Origin: Acanthopleura granulata
Lineage: Eukaryota > Mollusca > Polyplacophora > Chitonida > Chitonidae
Assembly (NCBI GenBank): GCA_016165875.1
Contig: JABBOT010000080.1
Span: forward strand, 8,104,172-8,168,171
Direction of reading: 5' to 3'
Length of the DNA stretch: 64,000 nucleotides
Positions 13,001-25,371 of the stretch are shown piece after piece. Under the pieces are notes generated by a model. That model made no database searches. It was not told the DNA's origin and worked only from the letters and a program-made list of their open reading frames with translations. Within the stretch, counting starts at the first letter, position 1, and each line of letters starts with the position of its first letter. The translations under genes and the position numbers were made by a program.

Positions 13001-16000
13001 CTTGTATCAACACCAAAAAGCTGCTTTCATTAGATATTTATGAACCTCTATAAATGCACGAAATCTGATAACACAGTACATATACGTTTACAAGCAATAT
13101 TTATCCACACTGTTTTCCCCAGAGGTGATATTGTTATTGTGTAGAAATTAATTCCCCTGGATGTAGACTATATTCGTCATAGTCTTCCTTCAAGGCATGT
13201 CATCTCAGCTTCCTGGATTGTAGTTTGCATCGCATTTCACCAGGTATTTTATTTATATACTAAATTAGGTGCTTGATTTCCGTAGGCTCCTAGTTAGCGT
13301 TTAATGCAGACATTTATAAGTGGTCGATAGCTTTAGTATATTTAGTACATACATGTATACATGATGTGGATGTATATATGTCTTTTGAAGACTAAATACA
13401 GCACAACACAGTCAACTTCAGTTGGCCTGAATTTGTGTATCTTAAATTCACCATAATATAAATGAGTGGCTGCATAGTTACGCTGCATAAATTGCAGAGC
13501 TGATGTGCAAAGCATATATCGTATGCTTTTGATTTATTTGAAAGTGAGCATGCATTTACCATGTCTATCAGGAATGTTATTTTAGCTAAAATGTCTTGTC
13601 AATGAAACTTCCTTGCCTTAAGGCAATTCCAAAGAAATGTCACATAACATGACCATATCTAAAAAATTAGGGTAGGTCTGTTGGGGAGTGTTTTTTTATG
13701 TTTTCCAGGAATTGTGCATTCAAAAACAAATTGCACCACAAGTGAAGAAATATAAAGCTTTACTTGAATAAAGCCCTGAAGCAAAATTTTAGTGGACCCT
13801 TTCTGGTGGGTTGTGCGAAACCAGCATAGTTTTTATCATTCCACCATGACGTTTTCTTGCTGCCTTAATCCATTGAGGTGCATGTGGATGATGTTGCCTT
13901 GTAACTGAAACCTTTTGCGATTCACCTATTAAAATATTTGTTCTGTGCATTGCTCACTGTCACACTGTGTCTGTGTATTCTTTAAAACTACAGCTAGGCA
14001 TGAAAGTAGACATACAGTTTTCTGAGTACGTATATGATGAATTCACATGATATAACCTGTTAAGGCATACACATAAACTGTTAAGGCATACACATAACCT
14101 GTTAAGGCATACATATAACCTGTTAACTACATAACCTGGTCCAGGCACGTACATGTGCTCTGTAATAGCGTATGATGTACATCTACAAACTCCAACATTT
14201 CAAAACTTTATAGCTCAGTTGACTGAGATATGTTACTGTTTTGAATGAAATGAAGCCATCAGGTTTTAAGTAATGATGGTTTTCCAGGCTTGTGAGTTAA
14301 TCGCCATGCAGGTCCATGTCTAGTCTGGTTTCTGGTCTCAATTCCACCATCGCCACGATATGGCTGAGATATTGCCGATGTGGCGTTAAGCCATAATCAT
14401 TCATTCATTCAATTCCACCAAAACATTTTTGTCTAGAGTTTCAAATATAATTTTAAAGCTACGTTTGGACCCTAGGTTAAGACAGATGTGTCAAGATTAG
14501 AAATTAAAGTTGGCAGAGTTTAATTTTGTTAGCTGATTTGGAAAGCCCAGGAAAGATGCTATATATTATTTAACCCATTCTGGGAAAATTTTGGAATACC
14601 ATAATGAAATACATGTATATAGTACGATAGACAGCTTTGACAAACTCAGCAAAATATGGCCCTTATATGTTCTTCCCGAATGACTTGAAAATTGAGTTTG
14701 TCTCAAGAATTGGTATGGGACATATGGCTAGTGAGATGCATTGACCCAATTAATGACAGTATAGATTGCTGGGGCATGTGCTAGCTCAAATCAGATCCTG
14801 GGAAAAGCAAATTGGGCACAGCCCTGTTTCGGAATCATGATGTACGTGCCACCCCCATCAGTGTACTCAGTGGACTGCACTTACTGTAAATTACCGAAGA
14901 TTTCATCCTATGAGGTGCATCTCTAGCAACAATTAAATCTTATAAAATATTATTTCTGGTGATGAAACTCACATTTTTCCAGTAGATTGGTAGGGTATCA
15001 TTCAATCTTTCGTACTAATCCCAAAATAACTCCCTAAAATCAATACGACTCTCAGAATCACAAGAAATAAGCAGAATTATTCATGGACCAAATTTTAGGT
15101 CATTTAGGGTATATAGAAAATACATGTAATAACATTTTTGTAGTCTTTCCATTGGTCAGTGTGCCTCAGTCATGTGGTAAATTACCAGAGCAAACATGTA
15201 TTATCCTTTATAGCCTACAGTCTGAGGGTGGCCTATATATAGCGGTGGCCACCCTTTAAATCTATGCCTAACTGCATATTAAAGATCACAGCCGAGATCC
15301 TTGGCTAGTGTCCTTTACAGCTTTTGTTAAAATGTGTTAACTGTATAGCTGCAGTAGTTAGGTAGTCAAACTTGAATTATAATTAAGCTGTACTGGATGT
15401 CTAATTTTTCTGTTAACACCACGTCTACATGTTCACTTACAGATATTATCGTCTTACTCTCAGTTTTTTGTGTAAATCAGTCAATAAAAGTCTGCTTAAA
15501 GTCGCATGTATGCACCCCTTAAAAATCCAGTGGTAAAATTGTGTCGAAAAGTTTGTACCAGGTGGATTATTTTTCTGTTTTCAGTAATCATCATGGATGT
15601 TTTAATTTTCTGCCATGTGTTCTTCCAAAATTTTTTTCAGTTTCAACTATTTATTTTTCTTTTTTTTACAATTGAAACTTTTAATACAAAAACATCTAAA
15701 ATATGTACTAAATGAGAAAGATTGCTTAATTTCCATGAAGTTGAACAAATTTGAGGTTAAAGTTTACATGCGAGCCACATTTGGTTGTGCTTTATTAACT
15801 ATGGGGAGGTAAGGCATATGTATGCTGCTAACATTATACAAGCAAGCCAGAGGTAAATTAAAGAATGCATGGGTTGAGTGAGGCTGGTGTATGATAGAAT
15901 ATCAGTGAGAATTGCATTCAGTTGAAAATTTAGGCCAATCTGAAGGTTTCAGATTATTACCAGTGTGATGAAAGCAGGTCAGGTATGTTTTTATCAAAAA

Positions 16001-19000
16001 AAATTTTAGCCATGTAGTTTTACATGGGTATTAGAGAAGGATTTTTAAGTCATTTCTGTAAAGTTCAAATTATTGACCCTATGTTTGATATCTGAATGGG
16101 TATAAATTGTGTATATAAGCTAAGCTAGTTTATGCCACCAGATATGCTGTATATCTATATGTCTCTGTTTAGATAGCTTAGATATATATACATAACAAAT
16201 AGTGTACACCTCATGCGCTGTGCACATAGTTGATGTGTTACAAGAGTTAACCTATACAAATACTAGCACCTGTATGTACTGGGGCAGATCCCACAAAGCC
16301 ATGCCTGAGTTGAGTCAAAATTTGAGGTACGATTGTAGAGCTTATACTTGGGGCATTAGAATGCCGATTTTAAACTGCGTCATAAATGTTATCATACATG
16401 TAGGACAAATGTGCCAAAATTTCATCTTCCAGAACAAAAAAACACTGTGACTTAAGTTTTAAATTTTCTCTTCAGTCAGAAATAGTTTTGTGGAATCGGC
16501 CCCAGGTGTATAGCCTAACAATTACCTCAATAGCTGATAGTACAGCCCCTAATATAGCTGTTGAAGGCTAGTTTGGACCTTTGGTGATGCATGTTCTAAA
16601 ATTGAGTACATTGTCAGAACACTGATTATCATTATAAATTTAGGACCCATAATACATGTGTGCATGTGTACACTTAATTGCAGACATCAGCAGACAGAAC
16701 TTTTCAGTTTGAAACATGTGGCGACTTCTTATAATGTAAACAAAAGGTCGTTGTAGGATATCTTGTTACTGGTACTTAGCCAAGGTAGCAGTTTGAACAG
16801 GTTTAAAACCTTCCTAGACGAAAGCTACGGCGGCGATTGTCACATGGAGTCAGTACAAACTTCTTAGGTCAGAAATACAGCGGGATCTAGGTTGTGGGAC
16901 ATAATTACATGTATACTAGGGTAGGTGGTACTTCATCAGTTATTATTATACTAACTTAACCCAAGAGGAAAATTCAGCCAAAAGGTTGTAGACTGCACGA
17001 TCGAGATTGATTGGCTCAGCGATTCTCTGGATCTGCTCGGAGGTCAGAGGTCAGAGCATCTTTCAATCATTCGCAGCAGGACACGCCCACAGGGGAATTT
17101 TCAACTCCAACCAATTCACCAGACGCTTGGTCACTCACCTCAAGTTGTGCACATTTTGTTTTCAGTCCAAAGTTGAGTTTAGATCTAAACTACACATGGT
17201 TCGCCTATAATGTCAAGTAAAGCCACACCCCCTCGTCAGTCAACGCCATTGTCTCCGCCTCCTGCTCCGCCCACTACTCCGCCATGCAGCCTCCCACAGG
17301 TACTATAGGTGTGTCTCTGTAGACGGTAAGTCAATATTGCCGGCCTGAACCTATCCACATTTCAGTTGGGGACAAGGCGATGTGGGCCAGCTTTTTGTTT
17401 TGTTCCATACCAGGCACTGTTCAGTGCACTTGGTGCACGTTGCGCTATACAGTGCTTTATTCATTTTTTCATCCCGCTGACCGTCCATTCTGTTTCTCCG
17501 GGTCACACAGATGGAATTCATCACAGACATCTCTTCATGCATAGGCTAGTGGTGTGTTTGTTGCCAGTACATGTTGCCTTGGTCACTTTGTTACATGGCT
17601 GTGTGATTTGCCTCATCTTCTATTGAAATGCACCTGCATTCTGGAGCTTCTCTCATGAACTCTTGACATACTCACTGAAAGAATTAATGATTGCTGTTAT
17701 ATTTGAGCATTATGTTGCAAAATGTAATATATTTTCCAGTAAATAATCAGTGTAGTGGTACTTAATCTTTACAGAAGTTACAGCTGAAGGAAACATGGCC
17801 AACAAACCACATCTGCTTTTATGCAAGAATTGTCTGCGATGGACTTCCTGATGTACAGACATTTGAGCATGAGCTTTCCTTTTGTTTCAGCCGGCCTGAT
17901 AAACTTGAGCATTTTTATCAGCCTGTATTTTCTGGAGACGAAGGAAGGTGAAGCGCTTCCAATAGCCGTGATGATAGCAGCCTGGGGAGTGGCCGATGGC
18001 ATCTGGAATACACAAGTCAACAGTAAGTGTACATTGGATATGTCATTCGTACTCTCCTCCTCAGTTTCCTCCCACCATAATTCTGGCAGCTGTTGTATAA
18101 GTGAAACATTCTTGTGTATAGCATAAAACATCAGTCAAATAAATAAATGGTAGTCTCCTTCCTTAGGTCTTTCCATTATCCATGGAAACTGTTGACCGCT
18201 TCTAATTCCTGGTAATCCTGGCTGTTGGCATCATGGAGTGCGCAAGTCAAGTCAGGGTGCATTGGATATTGGAGATGTACCTGTATGTCGTTTCAGTATC
18301 CTTTTACTTCCAGGTTAAAAATTAAATAAAATATGTATTTTTAAGTGCGTACATTTTATTAATGAAACTGGTCTTCAGGGATTTTTCTTGGGGTTGTGTG
18401 TTACTCATCAAACGGTGATTTCGGCACTTCATTTTAAACCATCATCAAAATTTTTTATCTCTCTCATGGGTTTGACTGATGATTTACTCCATTCTTAAGA
18501 GATGGCAGTGGTCATATTTTTGAGTATGGAAACCTCAGGAAAGTCATGACACCTTAACAGATACCTGATATTAACTGACTTAAGGCCACATCAGAGCTTT
18601 GTTTGTTTCATTGGGGTTTAGTGATGCTGTCAGTCATATTTCGTTTGTTGTCGTGCATCAGACAAAATCCTCTGCCTTTGATTGGACAGCAATGGTCACA
18701 TGGAAGACGTGCATAACTCTGTACACTGCAACAGATACTATATGCCTCTGATGACTCGGCAGTAGGGAAAATGCTATGACATAACAGTTACAGTGTGATG
18801 CAACAATGACAACAAAGACACAACATCACAAGGGAATGTTGACACAACATTGTCAGTGGTAATTCAGAGCTCTTCAACGCAACAGGAAATTACTGTTGAC
18901 GCTTCTTTTGTTTTTCAGGAAACAGATTTCAGTGTAGTTTTTAGGGTCTTCAGCAGGATAAACTGATTACATGGTTACCACTGTGTGAAAGGATACGAAA

Positions 19001-19594
19001 CTATATGGGGTCAATAAGCCTCATATTGGGGCTTATATATATGAGACTTACAGACCCCATATAGTTTCTTATCCTTTCACTCAGTAACCATGTAGCTAAT
19101 AATATCACAGCAGAATGTCCTTTTAGCAGGCATGGTGGACACAATGCCAATGCGCTGTCTGGCGTTCACTGAAAACCAAGATGGTCATGATGGTAGGCAA
19201 GCCTGTACGTCACACCATTGCCAAACATGCGCGCTTTGGTTTCCATGAGCCAAATTCTTAAGTATGGTCTTAAACAACATTAATTCAGTCAATGAACCCG
19301 TCCAAAGTGCTGGCAAAAAGTAAAGCTGTGGAACACTGTAGATGAACATTGGTATGTCTGTTTGCAGGTTGTGTGGCCACCATGTTCGTGAAGAAGTCGG
19401 AACAGGCCCTGGCTGGGAACCGCTTTGTGTCTGGTTTTGGAGTGACGCTTGCCTATGCCTACGCTCCACTGTTCTGTATGAAGACCAAGCTCATCTTCAC
19501 AGGCAGCCTGTGCATTGTGGGTGTCTGTTGCTTCATCATTCTCGATGTTCTTCAACGCAAGAAACCTATTGCATTCAAGGTCACACAAGTGTGA
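8362..19594 (+). CDS. UNC93A: UNC93A-like membrane protein (4 coding exons, 723 aa)
   Basis: This is the whole coding span; exons are 8,362-10,038, 10,886-11,021, 17,891-18,022 and 19,368-19,594, with intron phases 0, 1 and 1. UNC93 proteins are MFS-fold multi-pass membrane proteins. UNC93B1 escorts Toll-like receptors, whereas the role of UNC93A is poorly known. From about residue 228 the protein follows UNC93A: a first span with L-Q-S-S-L at 252-256, then the spans around 263-342, FGIYFMIFQ at 361-369 and N-L-L-S-S-L at 376-381, and W-G-V-A-D-G-I-W-N-T-Q near the C-terminus. It is longer than usual (UNC93A about 460 residues) because of a ~225-residue hydrophilic N-terminal tail and a ~95-residue extracellular loop (about 386-480) with sequons at 399, 404, 418, 439 and 447. 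The ATG is in good context (caaaATGg). Orthology with UNC93A rather than a lineage-specific paralogue is not proven. Confidence 0.88.
10675..10804. mobile_element. Short inverted-repeat element, family B (MITE-like)
   Basis: The outer parts pair as imperfect inverted repeats (aacttgtacaaagccttctt on the left; agggcttcgttcaagtt on the right). The element matches the better copy at 19,931-20,040. It has no coding capacity and lies in intron 1 of the UNC93A-like gene. Confidence 0.6.
10886..11021 (+). CDS. UNC93A: UNC93A-like exon 2 (residues 560-604)
   Basis: Acceptor ttgtgttgtag|gca, donor cag|gtaggc, ending in phase 1. It encodes the T-C-P-V-G-I-E-M-V-G-Y segment and a span matching the T-C-A-L-G-I-H-F-V-G-Y region of vertebrate UNC93A. 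Confidence 0.88.
11586..11823. repeat. 34-bp tandem repeat, exactly 7 units, alternating variants
   Basis: The unit begins gtcttcctgaaggggcgtga and ends aatcacactcctg. Seven units fill 238 bp exactly. The variable position alternates without exception (cctgaa, cccgaa, cctgaa and so on), so the true period is a 68-bp dimer. Each unit contains an imperfect inverted repeat (aggggcgtgat / atcacactcct) that could fold into a hairpin. Confidence 0.95.
12585..12809. mobile_element. Short inverted-repeat element, family C (MITE-like)
   Basis: The ends are inverted (gattccgcaaagcc on the left; cgtggaatctgccccag on the right). It is similar to the 16,279-16,505 copy and has no open frame of note. Confidence 0.55.
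14054..14129. repeat. 21-bp tandem repeat, about 3.5 units
   Basis: The unit is approximately aacctgttaaggcatacaca plus one base. Three near-identical units are followed by a decayed partial one. Confidence 0.9.
14280..14412 (+). repeat. SINE-like element with mollusc-type tail
   Basis: The 3' end (gatatggctgagatattg, ccgatgtggcgttaagcc, then cattcattcattc) resembles a widespread non-coding repeat tail that I associate with gastropod and other mollusc genomes. The 5' boundary is not clear. Confidence 0.5.
14883..15110. mobile_element. Short inverted-repeat element, family D (MITE-like)
   Basis: The right end reads caaattttaggtcatttagg. The internal sequence, with 'actctcagaatca' near the right end, matches the better copy at 55,344-55,562. 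The left end is decayed. Confidence 0.6.
16279..16505. mobile_element. Short inverted-repeat element, family C (MITE-like)
   Basis: Terminal inverted repeats: ctggggcagatcccacaaag on the left and ttgtggaatcggccccag on the right. It is about 227 bp long with no coding capacity. Confidence 0.7.
17030..17330 (+). promoter_or_regulatory. Candidate internal promoter / enhancer in UNC93A-like intron 2
   Basis: This stretch is clearly more GC-rich than the intron around it. It holds a perfect DR1 element AGGTCAGAGGTCA (17,041-17,053), the consensus for HNF4, RXR heterodimers and COUP-TF. It also has several GC/CACCC-type boxes (acgcccac near 17,082; ctccgcct and ctccgccc near 17,253-17,272) and strong donors at 17,300 (cag|gtacta) and 17,326 (acg|gtaagt). 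An ATG at 17,210 opens a 30-codon Pro-rich frame up to the first donor, but its phase does not fit exon 3. Function is inferred. Confidence 0.4.
17891..18022 (+). CDS. UNC93A: UNC93A-like exon 3 (residues 605-648)
   Basis: Acceptor tttgtttcag|cc, donor aaca|gtaagt. The joined codon with exon 2 is GCC. It encodes two membrane spans, including A-W-G-V-A-D-G-I-W-N-T-Q, a family signature. The preceding intron is 6.9 kb. Confidence 0.88.
18055..18148 (+). repeat. SINE 3' fragment (central domain and tail)
   Basis: Matches the second half of the full SINE copies (tttcctcccaccataat ... cataaaacatcagtcaaata, then aataaataaat). It begins about 30 bp after the exon 3 donor. Confidence 0.75.
18969..19093. 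repeat. Long near-perfect hairpin (foldback element)
   Basis: The first ~43 bases (from acatggttaccactgtgtga to atatggggtc) are the reverse complement of the last ~41 with few mismatches. The middle is itself partly inverted (cctcata / tatgag). It lies in intron 3 of the UNC93A-like gene and looks like a foldback or MITE-type element. Confidence 0.85.
19368..19594 (+). CDS. UNC93A: UNC93A-like exon 4 (residues 649-723, stop)
   Basis: Acceptor gtttgcag|gt; the joined codon with exon 3 is AGT. It encodes the last two spans and a short cytosolic tail ending K-V-T-Q-V and TGA. No strong poly(A) signal is close by; ATTAAA near 19,801 and AATAAA near 20,419 are candidates. Confidence 0.88.
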
Positions 19595-19930
19595 AGGTCA
19601 CATCAGCAGCATACATGTTACTTCAGTTTATGTTTGTGTGTCATAATTGTAGATTGTTTGGTAGAAAACTATGTAAATCTCACTTGATGAAATAGTAGCT
19701 AGCTTACTTAAATGGCTATGATAGTGAGAAAATACTTAGGTAAAAATTACAGATGTCTCAAAAAAATGCTGATACATTCAAAAAATATTTGTGTTCAGAC
19801 ATTAAACATTAGGTTACAGACTTTTGACTTTGTGAAAAAACATTGTGACGGAAGGGAGAAAATGTTTGATTTGAGAACTTAATGCAACATAAGTTATTAC
19901 AAGTTCAAGACTGTAATTGTAGATATTAGA

Positions 19931-20040
19931 GCCCACTTGTATGAAGCCCTCTTAACGTTACGAGCAGATGCCATGGGGAAAAATGCCAGCAATGCTGGTT
20001 GTCACAGTCATAACATTAACAGGGCTTCACGCAAGTGGGC
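19931..20040. mobile_element. Short inverted-repeat element, family B (MITE-like)
   Basis: Terminal inverted repeats of ~30 bp: gcccacttgtatgaagccct on the left; agggcttcacgcaagtgggc on the right. It is 110 bp long and non-coding. Confidence 0.8.
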
Positions 20041-20639
20041 CTAAGTCTTATTGTTATGTCCTATTTTTGATTTAAAGACCAGTGAAAATAATCACTGTTG
20101 TTTAGAGATTTTTTACTTTTTTTTTTTTTTTTTAACATTTACTTAAATTCACTGAAATTTACATTGTACAGTGTAGTGATCCAGTTGTGCGCTATATGCT
20201 CACCTTTCACATTTCGTTTTATGCATCTACCACAACAGGAAAGTAGATATCTTTTGTACATCTTTTTGGGCAGGCAAAAGCCATAATTAAAATAGTGTAC
20301 AAATAATGTCAGCATAATTCAATAAGGTGAGTTACAATGATCCGTCACTGACAAATGTGCAAACCACCGAAAGTGCTTTTAAAAACCTTAACCCACCTTT
20401 CACATTTTCTGAACACAGAATAAATAATTTCATCTTAAAATAAAACTGTGTTGACTCGGACGTAATGTACATATTCTGATATATGTGCAGATCATATATT
20501 AGCTTGAGTTTAACAGGAAGGAAGGCACATTTCATGTTTGAAAATTGTGTTGATTCCTCCTCCGTACCGCTGCCAACTCCGCATTTTTAGCTCTACTGGT
20601 CCAAGTCCAGAAGAGGTTATGTATTTGCGAGTTGTCAGG

Positions 20640-21015
20640 CGTCTGGCATCTGTTAACTTTTGCTTCAAAACGTTACTCCTCTTACAGTTTTCGTCCCATT
20701 TGAACAAAACTTGGGTCAAGTGTAGATGACATCAAGATTCATAATTTGTAGTACCAATTTTCCATACCAATTATCAGTTGTACCAGTTTTGTCTGATTTC
20801 AAAGGAACTTTGTTCAAGTGTAAACTACATCAAGAGACTTAATTCGAAGTGTCAATTTTTCATTTCGGTGATCGCCTGTCTGTCTGTTTGTAGTAACATT
20901 TCCCTAAAATGGTACTATTCTTGCAGTTTTTGTGCGATTTAAATGAAACTTAGGTAAAGTTTAGACTACAGCAAGATACATAATTTGTAGGACTGATTTT
21001 CCGTTTCAGTGATTG
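20640..21015 (+). repeat. Diverged repeat, three copies
   Basis: Segments starting near 20,685, 20,784 and 20,924 share a pattern: cagttttngt, a tttnaanraaactt stretch, caagtgtanactacatcaag, then a aattngtag/ttttcc end. The uneven spacing (99 and 140 bp) suggests an old transposon piece with internal repeats. Confidence 0.6.
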
Positions 21016-21360
21016 GTTGTCCATAATTGACCTTTCAAAAATTATATCATGTCTAAATACCGCTAAAAATGATTAAACAAACACACTCTCTGGTGCTCTG
21101 TGATGTCAGGATTACAAATCTGCAAGAATTATTTTCGTGCATTGTATAGTTTTCAAGTTTTTAATAAGAAATCAACAAGAATTTGTCAAAATTCTCACAT
21201 GAAAATAACATTCATCAAAGCCTTTACTGTGGCTTGGCTGGCCAAACAGTGTTATTGCCGGGAGCAGTAGATCAAAGGCACGTCTCCCTACATGTGGTCC
21301 AGCCCTGGTATCTATTTTCTTTTCACCAGCTTTCACCTTAGCCCCAGTTTACATTGCTAG

Positions 21361-21475
21361 CCTGCAGATAGGTGCCTGACATTTTTCAAAGCACCCCTTT
21401 GTGTGAAATGGTATGACCAGGTTGTCCTTGTTATAAATACTAGGCCAAGGTCTCTTGGGTCATACCACTTGCTTG
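21361..21475. mobile_element. Short inverted-repeat element, family A, partial
   Basis: The left end cctgcagataggtgcctgac matches the left end of the 35,953-36,108 copy, followed by the same 'gaaatggtatgacc ... tcataccactt' inverted inner segment. The right terminus is degraded. Confidence 0.6.
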
Positions 21476-24400
21476 CATTATACCAACATGTAGCAGTCTT
21501 TATGGGTTCAAATCCAGTTAAATCCTGCAAGTCTTTTCTCTCTCTTTTTTTTTTTTTCTTTCAAGTATCATGAAATTATTAGTCACTGCAGACTAGTCCT
21601 AGCACTCTGAGGTTTAAATCCAGTCTATTTCTGCTCATTTTTACATGGAAATGTTTCCCCCCCCAATTTTTATTGTTCAACCTGACCTACTTTGGACCTA
21701 CTTTGGACCTACTTTGCAATGAATAGAATGTGTTGAGATGTCATTTTCTCGAGCACAGTGTGTGTGATTGAGCTGAAATTTATAATACAGATAGAACACC
21801 ATGGGGAAAGGTAACTGTATAAAAATCGTTTTCATAACTTGAAAGCTGTGGAAATGCACTGATTACTGAAATTGTCACATGACCAAAAGTTTTTGAATTT
21901 AAATATTTTAACTATGCCACTTGATGTAGCTTGATGTCCTGGTCACAAATCTGATCTTATTTATTTCTTGCGGTGTATACTTTTGATGCAAATTACGATC
22001 AAAGCTTGAAAAAGTGGAGTTTTCTACTTATTTGGAGATGATGTGACAGAAAATCATTACAGCTCTGCTGAAAATTGCAGAGTCCAAAAAACAGAAATTC
22101 CCTCATATTTAGAGGTCACGTGATAGGAATCCATTATAGTTGTAAAGCTGAAAATGGCTGAGTGCAGTTTAGCATGAGAACGGAAATCATCCTTGTTGTG
22201 CTATTCTCTGTGTCATTCATTATGAGAAAAAATATCAAAGCTGCATTGCTTCCACACTGGTTTTTTAGTGGTAAGCCAATTGTATATGCTTCCTGTGACG
22301 GGATCAGGTCCAGTTCATTCTTTTTCAATCTTTTTTGTCTTCAGTTTTTTTCCTCTTTTTTATTACGTTGAACTTAACAATGGGGCTAATAGATATGATA
22401 AATAGGTAATAGCTTGGACCCTGGCAACGTTATTGGATGACAGCTTTAGTTTTTAATTGACTATGATAATTTTGTGCCAACCAGACTTTGGTTAATGTTC
22501 TCATGTTCACCATTGTTCATGGTGACTTCCACTCTGTTTGGTTATGTGGCAGGAATAATAACTATTCATCATGCGAAATGTTGATTTGAGGGCCTTTTTC
22601 TTTAAAATCAGACAGTGATATGGTTCCAGAATTAGGTGAATAATAAGAGTGTAACACTTGATGGGTGTCAAAATGAAGGATTGCATATTTGAGTTTTTAA
22701 ATCAAGGCAACACCTGAGTTGTATAGCTGTAGAATATGATAGCTGGACGTGACCATGCCCCTCATTCCGGCACTTGAAATAATGATATGAAGTTTGTCGC
22801 GCATAATTGTAACGTTCCAAATTCAAGAACTTCTATTTACTGTGGAATAATCCTCCATCCCCGCAGAGTTATTTTGAATGGTAAGGTACCAATGCAAGAG
22901 GTAACAAATTAATTTTTGTTTGTTTGTTTTTTGTTGTTTTTTTCATTCAGAATAAGGAAGTTGAACAGAAAATGCATATGATTTGGTACATTCATTTTGT
23001 TTTAATTGATTTATGCCTCAGAGTGAAATTTTGTCTTGCTAAATTCTTCAGCTCCAAAAGGATGTTTGGATCCGTACAAAGGAACAGTCATTAGATAAAG
23101 GTATTTGGTAATATTTCTTTGATTTGTTACTAAACAATGTACTACATATGTTATCATATCTGCCAGTCAACAACAATGCTAGGACAAGATGAACACTGAA
23201 TCATTGAAACAATTAACGCTGGTAAGTAAGTTAAAAAAATATTTCTTAAAATTATCCATTCACAATTACACCTGCCAACAAAGGCTGTTGTGAAATGCAA
23301 AAAGGTTTAATTGATGGCTTTTTTCAATGCTTTACTAAGTTGTACTGTTACGATGTAATGTGTAATATACTTCAGACATCTTTTACAGCTGATGTGAGAG
23401 TTTTATTGGCCTGAATTCTTTGGTACTCTAGTATAGTTTGATGATGTTTACTTTTTTGGGATACGTGTACATATACTTTGTCTCATTTTAGATACTGTAT
23501 CTTTGAAAATAAAAAAAAACTATGACTTTTTTTGTAGCCTTGGCTACATGTACTTTATTTTGCTCTCAGTGTATTTTGAATGACACTTTTTTGTTTTTTT
23601 TTATTTAGCTTGGGTTTTTAGCATAATATTGTCTTCTATTCCCAGATTTTGAAGACACATACTTTATAGACTGAGATTAAAAATGGTAAATTTAAAAGTA
23701 GTATAATACTGTAATTCCTTAACCTTGTCACATGTTTGCAAGGTGTTTATTCAAGCATATTCTGAAGGCATTATTCTGTGTTAACTAATAAAATTATACT
23801 TTTTGTGAAGCCCTGGAACTGGCCAGTCAAACGAATGTAGTTTGTGCTGTCTGTAGACATTTTCATTGAGAATTCATTTGAGAATATAAGCATCATGTTT
23901 TTCATGGTTGTTTTGGGACAGTTCAGATCATGCTTTTCCATGGTGATGATGGCGTATAGGAGAATTAGTTAATTTGCAAAAAGGGTCGTTGTGGCCTTCT
24001 TCCGAAGGAAAGACATAAACAGGTACATAAACAAATAATATATATTATTTGATCTGCATGCATGCAAAGAGACAGGTACATGAACATGTGTAATATAGGA
24101 AGGCATTTGTTGGGATGTTGTTTTAGTGCTACTTTGTATCTTTTGACCACCATAGAGTAATAATACAATCCAGACTGTAAAATGAGCCTTTTTGGCTCAT
24201 TGCTTCTTCAGTTTAGCCTTATATTTAGGTGTGATGTATTGTTATATCCCAGATCTGCATGCATATTGTAGGTGCTTCAAATCTTTTAGATTTGTGATCT
24301 TTCAAGTGTAAGGAAATTTGTGATCATTATATGTCATATTTGTGGCTATGAATGTTTTGTTTTATGTTACACTTGCAGTAGCTGTATTTCTGCTTGTATG

Positions 24401-25371
24401 GAAGCTGTCTGTGTTGTTTAAAACATCAGCAGCTGTCACGCTCTGGGGACCATCAAAAATACAAATTCATACACTCAAGTCCCTTTACCTTTTTGAATTA
24501 ATTCAAGTGTTTTTGTTTTAGTAATGTCTTTATATACCTGTAGTTATTACACAATTTTTCAGTGTACTACAGTTAGCTATTTTCATATAATGTACTATAT
24601 TGAGATATCAGTTGATACTTTTTTATGTTATATAAATCAAGAATCAAAATGCACTTTTAGTGAAAAGTCAATATAAACTAAATCAATTGATTCTTGTTGT
24701 TGTGTTGTGTTGCATTGAATCTAATGCAAGAGACATTGTGAAGTATGGTTCAGAATATTCTGCCAGGAAAAAAGTCACTTTTCCTTAAAGTGAAAGGACA
24801 ATAAATAATTGATTGCCATCAGCAAGACCACTGAAAAGTAGCTCCTTTGCTGGTATATTTTGAATATTTTTTGGTTTACTACATACAAGAGGAATTCATT
24901 GTTGGGGACTTTCAGTTCTGTCCTTAAGGCCCATTATGATGACACATCAGAGATATAAAGAAAGGGGGTAAAATATCAAAACTAATCTATCCTCAATTTC
25001 CCGTTCTTGATATGAGCGTCACAGATTCAACTGACCGAGGAAGTACAAACATGGATCAACTGATTCAGATTTCATTTCACGATTTTTGGGGTTTTATGTA
25101 TATTTTTGGACTACATTTAATATTGTTAGCCATTTTTTTGCTGTACTGAGGGAGAAGCTGTTTCATGATTGTTTTTGCATGATGGAGAAGATGTTTCATG
25201 ATTGTTTTTGCTTTCCCTTACCATGATGTGACCAGAAGGAAGAGTGGGATGAGATGGCATTGTGAATCAAAAAATAAAATGCACTTTTCATTGCATTATT
25301 TGTTGCTGTATTTTTTATATTTACCTGTCATTAATGTCTATCATGGCAACATTATGTTGTCACTAAACTCT

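Larger units (their letters stand above)
11022..17890 (+). other. UNC93A: Intron 2 of the UNC93A-like gene
   Basis: A 6.9-kb intron with no recognised nested gene. It holds the 34-bp array (11,586-11,823), a 21-bp array (14,054-14,129), SINE-like and inverted-repeat elements, and a motif-rich stretch at 17,030-17,330 that may be an internal promoter. Confidence 0.75.

Noticed and set aside
17210..17299. Pro-rich 30-codon frame as a first exon of an UNC93A-like isoform
   Set aside because: Its donor is phase 0, but exon 3 needs phase 1; the join would stop at once (ccg gcc tga). Kept only as part of a regulatory finding.
19185..19588. Minus-strand open frames over UNC93A-like exon 4
   Set aside because: They overlap the conserved plus-strand exon in antisense and show no family match.
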